Made by a program: the position numbers and the translations under genes. The notes under the pieces were generated by a model, which was not told where the DNA came from, did not search any database, and was given only the letters and a program-made list of their open reading frames with translations. A stretch of 64,000 nt of DNA from Ascaphus truei (Eukaryota; Chordata; Amphibia; Anura; Ascaphidae), in contig CM071586.1 of NCBI GenBank assembly GCA_036426205.1, positions 8,124,737 to 8,188,736 on the forward strand. The letters run 5' to 3'. Below, piece by piece: positions 35,455 to 46,159 of this stretch; positions within the stretch are counted from its first letter, which is position 1, and every line of letters begins with the position of its first letter.

Positions 35455-38400
35455 AAACAAAAGGGGAGAGCCCACACTCCATAGTGTAAAACTAAATAAA
35501 CAATTTAATCAGACCAAGAATCTAAAGTCATCGCACTCACAAACGCCAGTAAAGGAATCGCATTTCTGAGATAACTCTCAAGGAACCGCCACTACAATGG
35601 GTCACACGGGAGTCCAGCCGTGGAACAGTGGCGTTTCATCCGATCCGGGTCTAGAGTTGGATAGACGGCTTTAGATAGTCCATAGTAGCCATAGCAACAA
35701 ATCAGGTAAATTAACCTTATGTGTACTACTTTCAAATGGCATCCACAGCTTAAAAAACACATTTAATAAAAAATAGAACAAGTTATACAACGAAAAAGAG
35801 AGCAACATGGATAGACCTAAAAAGGAAACATCTAGCTAAATTAGCCAATAGATATGTGTATACAGGAGCAATAATACTAGATAGAGGACAATACAAAAGG
35901 ATAACCACTATCCACATTATACAAGGAGAAATTTTGATAATTGCCTGCATACATTTTACAGAAGCAATAATACTAAATAGACGATAATACAAAAGGTAAA
36001 CTGCTATCAACATTATACAAGAAGGACATTTATAATATATCTCCAATGTAGATAATGAATATTTCATCTACAGCTCAACCCCCTTATAACGCTGTGCTTG
36101 GGATCCAAAGAATCACATCGCGTTATAAGCGGATCGCGTTATAAATAATGTACAATTGTATGCATTGTACAATAAAGTATTTAAGATACCAATAATCGTG
36201 TTATAAAGTATTCATAAATACGAAAATTGAGAGCCACGCTTGCATTGCGTTATAAGCGGATTCGCGTTGTAACGGATCACGCTATAACGGGGTTGAGCTG
36301 TAGTATGATAATGAGAAAGGGAATAATAACTCCCCTTTAACTTCCCAGATGACAATATCATCAATGAAACAGCCATAGAACACATGGCCCGCTCCCATAT
36401 AGAGGTTGGCATAACTGGGGCGAACCTGGTCCCATGGCTGTTCCACAGACTTGCATATAGTACGTGCTTTCAAATAAAAACGTGTTCAAAATAAAATTCC
36501 CCTTCCTTAGGTGGTCCTACTGAGAGGACCTCCCTAAAAAAAAGAGGAAGAAGGAGAGACAGGGTGCAGCACCCTGTGAATGGAGACTTTCTGGATCTAT
36601 ATATTGGGCACCCTGTCTCCAAGGGATACCATTACCCTCATGTAGTCCAGTGGATTTTCCAGTCTCCGATCCTGTTGGTTCTGCAGTGGAATTGGCTCTG
36701 GTGGTCTCCTGCGATTCACTGCGGAGTCTAGAGCCTAGCTCTCTATATCTCTGACATTTTCCCCCCACTCTGTATTATCATATGTCCCTGGTTCTATCTT
36801 TTATTTGAGGTTTCCCTGATTTTTTTCAAGGCTGTTTTATGGTGTTAATCTGGTCATTTACACCTATACCTTATTGTTGGCATACTATACAATACAAACT
36901 ATTTCTGGTTACTTATACATTGAGAATATGATATCTAACATGTAATATGATCATTCTCCTTGCATATGTTGGTAGGATGTTTATCCCATGTGTATGCTGT
37001 TAGTGATATGATCTCACTCACCTTATTCCCTTTCTCATTATCATGCTACAGGTCAACCCCCTTATAACGCTGTGCTTGGGGTCCAAAGAATCACATCGCG
37101 TAATAAGCGGATCGCGTTGGAAATAATGTACAATTGTATGCATTGTACCATAAAGTATTTAAGACACCAACAATCGTGTTGTAAAGTATTCATAAATACG
37201 AAAATTGGGAGCCACCCTTGCACCGTGTTATAAGCGGTTTCGTGTACAGACATACCCCGGTTTAAGGACACTCACTTTAAGTACACTCGCGAGTAAGTAC
37301 ATCTCGCTCAATATGTAAACGGCAGCTCACGCATGCGCTTTAAGCACGTCCTGAACAGCAATACCGGCTCCCTACCTGTACCGAAGCTGTGCACAAGCGG
37401 GGAGACTATAGAGCCTGTTACACATGCGTTATTTACATCAGTTATGCATGTATATGACGATTGCAGTACAGTACATGCATCGATAAGTGGGGAAAAAGGC
37501 AGTGCTTCACTTTACGTACATTTTCGCTTTACATACATGCTCCGGTCCCATTGCGTACGTTAATGCGGGGTATGCCTGTAGTAACGGATTGCGTTATAAT
37601 GGGGTTGCGCTGTATATGGAATATTCATTATCTACATAGGCGATATATTATAAATGTCTTTCTTGTATAATGTTGATAGCGGTTTACCTTTTGTATTATT
37701 TTCTATTTAGTATTATTGCCTCTGTAAAATTTATGCAGGCGATTATCATAATTTCCTCCTTGTATAATGTGGGTAGCTGTTGTTAACCTTTTGTATTGTC
37801 TTCTATCTAGTATTATTGCTCCTGTATACACTTATCTATGGGCTAATTTAGCTAGATGTTTCCTTTTTACGTCTATCCATGTTGCGCTCCTTTTCATTGT
37901 GCAACTTGTTCTATTTTTGATTAGTGGTGGTTTTTAACTAAGCCATGGATACCATTGAAAGTAGTACATATAGGGTTAATTTACCGGATTTGTTGCTATG
38001 GCTACTATAGCCGTCATTCTATCTCGACGGTAACCCCTGGTGAAGTCACGCTATTCGCGACGAAACACGTAGGGACATTGGTTACGCATTCACACGTCAT
38101 CAAGTGGACGAGCTGGAGGAACACAGTTAACAATCACCGAGTTCCCAGAGGACGCTTGTGGAGGTTATGCTATCTACCCCTAATCCCGGATCGGATGAAA
38201 CTCCACTGTTCCACGGCTGGACTCCCGTTGCACTCATTTTAGCAGCATTTCCTTGAGAATTATCTCAGAAATGCGATTCCTTTTCTGGCGTTTGTGAGTG
38301 CGAAGACTTTAGATTCTTGGTCTGATTAAATTGTTTATATAGTGTTACACTGTGGAGCGTGCGCTCTCCCCTTTTGTTTTATAGATTGCCTCGATAGGAA

Positions 38401-40914
38401 GTGGTTGTTCCTGCGGGAAGCTGCCTGGAGTCTCCAAGGACCATCTACACCTTTTTATCCATTTCATCAGTAATTTTTTATAAATTTTTTGATCATTCCG
38501 TGAACTTTTTAGTAGCAGCTAATTTTACTATTGTTTAGTTATCACATTTTCATTATGTTTTATTACTGGATGTAGTTTTCTCCTCTTGTTACTATATACC
38601 CACTTCTCCTCTTGTCTTTTTGGTATAATATTATTATTTATATATATTTACACTTACTATATTTCACATTATTTACATGTGTACCTTGGTAGTTCCAATT
38701 AGAATCTACCCTTAAAATTACCATTAGTATTTGGGGGAGGGGGGGGGGGGTGGTGTGATGCATTGCATGCATATATATATATATATATAGATATATAATA
38801 TTATATATATATATATAGTATATATACCAAATATAGCTGTATGCTCATCTGCATGTTTAGGCAGGTCTGCAACCCCGCCTTTCCCATTATCACCCAGCTA
38901 CAGCACTTCCACTGCAGCAAGGATTCGGATAATGACATGCAAATGAGCAACAGTGTCACTTTTTGCCTCAAATAACTCTTTAACATGGTTCCCTATAGGC
39001 TTAAGCTTGCGATGGTCACAGCTTTGAGCACAGCCAGGGTTAAGGTGCATACCCAGGAAACACACCACAGACAGCTGTTCGACCTTGATGGGTCTCATCA
39101 GTGTGGGGTTGATTTTACTGGGAATGCAGAGAGGCTTAGGGATGGGCCAAACCATAATACTGAGTTAAGTTATGGTGAGTAAAAAAAGTGACAAAAACCA
39201 TCAACCCCACAGATGAGACCCATCAAGGTCGAAACAGTGTCTGTGGGTGGTTTTCTGGGTATGCACTTAACCCTGGCTGTGTCAAAGTGTGACCATGCAA
39301 GCAAGCTTAAGCCTATTAGGGAACCATGTTAAAATGGTTATGAGGCAAAAAGGTGACATGTGTGCTCTTGCATGTCATTTCCCCAGATCTTTGTGCAGTG
39401 GAAGTGTGTATGCTGGGTGATAATGGGGAAAGGGGGGTTGCAGACCGCTAAGACATGCAGATGAGCATACAGTATATATTGCATATTGCTTTCCTGTGGA
39501 GGGTTTTGTCACTTTTTTTACTCACCATAAAACTCAGATATATCATTTATATATATATATATAGAATATAGAATGAGATATATCTATATATAGAGATAGA
39601 TATATATACTTATTTAGTTTTATGTGGCGTTGGAAAAAGGTGACTGAAAACCCTCCACCATATAGCATGAAATATAGCATGTAATAATGGATTTAAAGCA
39701 AAAGGTGGCACTGTGTGTTCATTTGCATGTAATTTCCCAGAATCCCTTGCTGCAGTGGAAGCACTGTATGCTAGGTGATAATGGTGAAAAGCAGTGTTGC
39801 AGACCTGTCTAAGACATGTGAATGTGCTCACACGTAATATTTGTGTGTGTGTATCGCACAGTGACACCCCCACACTGGTGCCTCCCTGATGTTACCTCCA
39901 TAACGTCTTTCAGAGTCGGCGTCCAACGTGACATTTGGTAGGTCGATTCCGGACGTATCTTCCTCTCGGGTCTGCTGGGTGTAGAGGACGATTGCTGGAG
40001 GGTGAAGATAAAAAAAAAAAAAAAAAGGGGGAGAAACTTATTAGGATGACACCCTTTGCAGTGGGGAAGGAAATAGATGTGACACTTCCGCTTAAGAATT
40101 GGAGGCTTTCTGATTGAGGGGAGCATATTAGGTGTGGCACTCAAATGCATTAAACGGTGTGGTAGTAGAAGTTGTTAGGAGTCGAATGAATGAAGGAATT
40201 TATTAAGTGTGGCACAGCATAGACCAGAGGTGGGAAAGGTAATATCTGTCACACTGGAATAGAAGGAAAAAAAAATGTGGCACCTTGAAATGAGGGAAGG
40301 TATTTTCTATGTCACTCGTGGATTAGAGCAGGGGAGTGCAAACTTTTTGTGCTGCACCCCTTTGTCTTTCTGGCCTCGGCTCTTGCGCCCCCACCCCCCG
40401 CCTACCTTCATCTGCGTCAGATGACGCTGCGTGAGCGTGTGATGTCAGGTCACATGGTGCCATGGCGACGCAACACACAGACAGCTGAATCCCGGTAAGT
40501 AAACAGTTGCAGGGGCCTCACACGATCCCCCAGCATTTACTTTAAATGCCTGGGGGAAGAGCGCGGGGCCCAAGGTAACTGCCCGCACCCACCCAGCACA
40601 ATCTCCCGCCCTCCTGGGGGTCGTGCCCCCCACTTTGCGCATCGCTGGATTAGAGGAAGGAATTGAGTGTGGCACCGGAATAGAGGCAGATATTACATGG
40701 GGGGGCAGATGTAGATCAGGGGTAAGTCTTAACACTGACAGGATCGAGGAACAACCTTATCCGTGGAACCTCAGTGAATGAAGCAGAGGAATTCCTGTGG
40801 ACAGTTTTAAACAGTGGCACCACGTGGATCAGGGGAAAAAGTTGTAATATTGGCATTCTGAGGATTAGGAAAACGTTCTAAACAGTGGCACCATGTGGAT
40901 CAGGGAACAATCTT

Positions 40915-40968
<54 letters not shown>

Positions 40969-43900
40969 CCTCGGGATAAAACAGAGGCATCATATGCGAC
41001 ACTGCGCAGATGGAAAAAAAAAATTTGGTCATGGAACCCAGCGGATTGGGGAACTATCTTAGCTCTGGCACTCGTGGATCGAGATACATGGCACAATTTG
41101 AATGGACTAGAGGAATCTCAAAAAAGGAGAGAGACTGTCCCATGGATTTAGAGGAAGATTGAAGCTGTGGCACCGCATTTAACAAGACGGGAAGGTTTTA
41201 AGCATGACGCCATACCCCTGTCAGCACACGTGTCCCCAGGTTCTGCAGGTTTCGGATAATGTTGCTGTCACTCTGGATATTCGCATGCTGGATTAGCTTG
41301 GCTAAATTCTCCTCCGTGATACCTACACGTGAACACAGTGACAAATAAGGATGTCAAACTCATTTCACATCTGATTCCTCGGAGGCGAGGTTAGGTTAAT
41401 AAATATATTCCTGGCTGTGTTTTTATCTACATAAATAAATATAAATATAAATATTTATATTGGGACAGGGTTATGTTAAAGCAGCGTCCAAGTTGCCATT
41501 TCTTCCCCCCTCCCCCCCTTTTTAATATGTGCATCAATACAATCCACACAATGATAAGTAATTAGCTAAAAATTCGGCTGGGGGGTTCCCTAAATGACTG
41601 CAGAGGAGCATTCTGCAGTTAATGTGACTTTGCAAATGGTGACTATAGAAAAAAAAAAAAAAAAAAAAGCTTGTTACATAATACATAAAATTTTTAATTC
41701 AAAGTGGTTTATATATTAAAAAAAAAAAAAAAAAGAACGCCACAATTATTTTCTCATAGTACAGAACTGATTTATGTATTAAAAAAACAAAAAACAAACA
41801 ACAACATGTGGATGGTATTGAGTTGATCACTGTTATTTTGTGGTTTTAGACATATTTCACAGGGGTGGAGTTATGCTTATGAGAATATTAGTGGCTGTGA
41901 TGATATTAAATACTCCTCGGGGGCGTAGTTATGTTAATGAGTATATCCCAGAGAGTAGATGGTTTAGAACGATTCCACTGGCCAAGGGGTAATGTTAATC
42001 AGTATATTACCTGCTGTGAACAGATCTGAAAAGTTCCTCAGGGGTTGGGTTATGTTACTTAGTTTATCACTGCCACATGTCTCATGGGTGGAGGTGTGTT
42101 CATGAGACTATTCCTGGCAGGAGAAAGTTCCATAGGGGCGAGGTGACATGGTGAATATACGTTTCCTTGGTGGTGGGGTAATGTTAAGGAGTATATTCCT
42201 GGCTGTGAATGGAGATTAAATATTCCTTGGTGTGTGGTAAATATTCCTTGGTGTGTGGTAATGTTAATGAGTATATCCTGGTTGTGACTTGATATGAAAG
42301 GATTCCTCAGGGGCTGGGTTATGTTATTTAGTTGATCACTGTTATTTTGTGGGTTCGACATGTTTATTAGGGGTGGAATTATGTTCACGAGAGTATACGT
42401 GGCAGAAAAAATGGTCAGAAAGGTCCCTCATGGGCGAGGTGACATAGTGAATAGAAGTTTCCTCACGGGTGGGGTTCTAAGAAAACTCCTGGCTGCGACC
42501 ACATTTGACAAAGTCATTGTGCGGGTTTATGTTAATGAGTATATTCCTGGCTGTGACTTGATAGGTAAGATTCCTCCTAAGTATATTCCTTCCTGTGAAT
42601 AGATCGAAAATATTCCTCAGGGTAGGAGTTATGTTAATGAGTATATTTATAGCAACAGATTGGTCAGGAAGATTGCTCGTCGGTGGTGTTATGCCAATTA
42701 GTATGTCTGGTAGTAGACTGGTCAGAATGCACCTTGGAGGCAGGGTTATATTAGGTGTTATACTCCTGGTGTTCACTGGGGCAGTCACATACCCCAAGGC
42801 AGTAAGGGGAGCTATAAACCGCCTCTGGGGGCGCTTACCATGCTTCAGATGGATATAGAGCAAAATAATCCGGATTTTGTCATAGGGTTTGACATTAGGG
42901 TCCAGTAGGACTGGCACTATAATCTTCATGGAGTCCTTCAACTTCTCTCCCTCTGCGTCTGTGCCCATAGCCAGGTCCTGGGGGAATATGATAAGACAGG
43001 GGGGCAATGAATATCTCAAGTCATCATGGCTAGGCCTCAAGCCACTTCTACCCTCATCAACACGGCAACAGGCCACACAGGACAACGAATGAAAGGGCAG
43101 TCACCCTGAAAACAGGCCAACAGGGCAATATCTTCAGTCCCGCCACACAACATATACTGGAATTGTAGTAACTGCTAGCATTTAGTCACGTAAATCCTCA
43201 TTAATGTGGTAATCATTGCCACTTCACTTGAGAAAGGCCATTTGGCCAAATGTGTTTGCTTTTAGCACATTAAAATAATTTATTGGAAAATCTGCAGTGC
43301 CCTGGTTCATCAACTCAATGGCTATGTTGGTTGAGTCGCAGGTCTTCCCTGAAACTAGGAGCACCTGTAAATGTAGCATATTCTTTTCATTTTTTTACTG
43401 GTGGGCAACATACATTTTTGAATTTTCATTGACTGCTCTATTAGAACGGGGCACCACATTATGCTGTGTCTACATGCAACCCTGCACTTCCTGCTTCTCA
43501 TTGCTTTTATGTACCACCGGATGTGGTGTATTTATGATATTTTTTCTGTTACTTTGTCTTACTTACTCTCTATCTACGATATCATGATTCAGCAACATAT
43601 GTTTTGTGCCATTTTCAAAAAAATGTTTCCCCAGTTTCCATCTTTTCCCCCCAAAAGGTTCTGTGCGTGTTTAAGGTTCACTGCGGTGTCCCCTCGGTGT
43701 TCGTGACAAAGGCTCCCGGAGGAGCCGAAACGCTGAATAAAAACGAATTCGAAATGGGGGTGCCTGATTCCTTTAGTCTTTATGCCAGGGGTGCGCGCAA
43801 ACCTACGAGGGGGGTAATGAGATTGTTGTTGGGGGGGGGGGGGGGGGCACGGCGGCTACGGAGGTCCCGCGCTATTCCCCATGGCATTTAAATTAAATTC

Positions 43901-46119
43901 CGGGTAACCGCGCAAGGCCTCTGCAACTCACTTTCATTTATTCAGCCGGCTTCGAGCGATGACGCAGCGTGTTGACGTTACATGACCCCGCTAAGTCATT
44001 TGATGCCGGCACAAAGGTAAGGGGGGCGCGAACACTCAGGGAGAGCAGGCAGGGGGGCGCAGCACCAAAAGTTTGCGCACCTCTGCTTTATGCAATACTT
44101 CACTGTATTGCAGCATTTAATACTAATACAGCATCCTGCATGGTGTACATACATACGACACCCACAAAAACATACATATTGCACATATATATTTTACACA
44201 CTTACAGATGTGTGTGTATATATTAAAGCAGCAAATCGCAAACAATATATATATTTTTACCCTTACCTGAACCCAGTTCCCAAGATATTTGTAGTTTTTT
44301 TGTGCTGGTTTTGTCACACAAAAAAGTGGTCACAAATAGATTGTTGTGACATTATTGGGATTGTTGCAGCTTTCTATTGGTTGTTTCCTGGCCATTTTGG
44401 GTCCGGCGGACACATATTGTTGGACTGTGCCAATGTCACGCGACAAAATCCAGGCACACATCCCAAAGATCTTCAAAATGCAATATGCCGGTGATGCTAG
44501 AAGTAGGGGAAATCCTACCGTTCCCAGAGGTCAGAGGAATGGAGGGACATCCAGGGTACACAGACTAGCAAAAGTAGCAATTTATTTCAACCAGAGAAAC
44601 CGACGTTTCGACTGCCACTCACTCTTTATCAAGGCGAGCCTTCACTAGTTTTGCTAGCCCGTGTGCATGAATGGCCCTCCATTCCAGTGTCTCAGGTGGG
44701 AACTCGGGGACCCACGGATTGCCTTTGGAGGACTTCCATTTTCAGATAAAAGAAAAATATCGAGCTGTGTGGATTGCTGCTTTAACCATTCGAGGGCTGT
44801 AGGGGCCACAGCACCAGCGTGCCTCGGCCCCTCCATCGCTCGCGGTACCATGATCCCTCCATCACGGATGATGGAACGGAAGAGGGGTCCTCTTCTGTTT
44901 CACTTCCCAATAGATTGCGTTATGCGCTGAAGGAGATCTCCCCTACAAAAACTAGATGATGACGTAGCTACTATGTCATGAGGCCCCTGGGATGCCAGAC
45001 TCCAGGATATTGTAGCTATGGCTACAGGGCACATAAAAAGGTGCAGTACTTCACTTACCTGCTCCACTGCACACAGTTTCTCTATTGTTCCCTTAAATCG
45101 TTTCATGCAGTCTTCTGCCAGGTTAAGATGTGTGGAATACTGAGGGGGGCAAAAAAAAGAAGGGGGGAGAGGGAGAGAGGGGAAGAAGAAGAGAAAGTAT
45201 TGGAGAGGAGAAATGTGGGGGGGGTGTACGAAGATAGAAGCTGGGGAGAGGAGGAGAGTAGGGTCACTGCCTTGGCAACCTTATTTACTTTTCACTGTCC
45301 CATCGTACTATTCATAACCAGTACACACCACACTACACAGCACACCACCACACACACAACACAACACACACAACAATACCATACTATATATATAGAAACA
45401 AATGGAGACCAGGGATCCTGATAGCCAAAAGAGACAGCAAACACTGCAGGTTTGGGATCAAAAAGTGTATTCAGTAACCACAAGGCCGCACTTATGTCAA
45501 GCATGTTGTTCATGTTTGATATGGACCAAGTATACATGTGCTAGATTAGGTTATTCATTGGTGCTACCAGTGTCAGTAGTTGGATTGGCTATTGAGAAGT
45601 GTGGGTTGTATCTGGGATTGTAATTAGATTCATGATGCTTTCAGTTTATTTTTAGTAGTGTTAAGGGGGTGGTATTAGTGGGTTTGGCTGTGTTAGTCTG
45701 TAGTTGCGCCCCTGAGGAGGTACCGTTGGAGGACCGAACGTTAGGCGGCTTGTGTTACCTGATATACACTTTTTGATACCAACACCTGCAGCGTGCTGTC
45801 TCTTTTGCTACAGGATCCCCTGTCTCCATTTGTCTACACATGTCTCTATGGGAAAGCATCTGACTCCTTCATCAAGACGTGAGTGCTAATGCTCCTAATT
45901 GACATATATATATATATATATTATATGATATTATATATATATATATATTTATAATATATATACACCACACTCACCACCAACCCCCACACCGCTACCGAAT
46001 GACCCACACACACCCCACCCCACCACAACACCCCCCCACACACAATACACTGACTGACACGACACTTACTGACAACACAACACACCAAACTGACTGACAC
46101 ACATACACATACTGACTGA

Positions 46120-46159
<40 letters not shown>

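Larger units (their letters stand above)
35453..38387. mobile_element. Penelope-like composite with inverted ends
   Basis: Left arm 35453-36068 and right arm 37615-38387 are inverted copies: AAAACAAAAGGGGAGAG on the left is the complement of CTCTCCCCTTTTGTTTT on the right, and AATCGCATTTCTGAGATAAC is the complement of the block at 38258. The interior holds RT fragments (YANLYMG, IDDIVIW) on the minus strand near 36360-36440. The right arm carries a hammerhead-like motif at 38030-38085 that is deleted in the left arm. Two TA-flanked MITEs sit at matching positions of the two arms. Confidence 0.8.
38834..39476. mobile_element. foldback repeat carrying two hammerhead ribozymes
   Basis: Arms 38834-39113 and 39200-39472 are inverted copies (TGCTCATCTGCATGTTTAGG against its complement near 39455). 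The inner ends of both arms carry hammerhead motifs facing away from the spacer. Related pieces without the ribozyme occur at 31410-31760, 39620-39835 and 15345-15425. No coding sequence. The arrangement resembles nonautonomous retrozyme or Penelope-derived repeats. Confidence 0.75.

Noticed and set aside
36517..36768. Open frame of 83 codons on the minus strand
   Set aside because: No homology; lies inside the Penelope composite interior and its composition is not protein-like.
40878..41151. Poly-serine or poly-leucine ORF
   Set aside because: It is the (AGC)17 repeat read in different frames, inside an stxbp2 intron.
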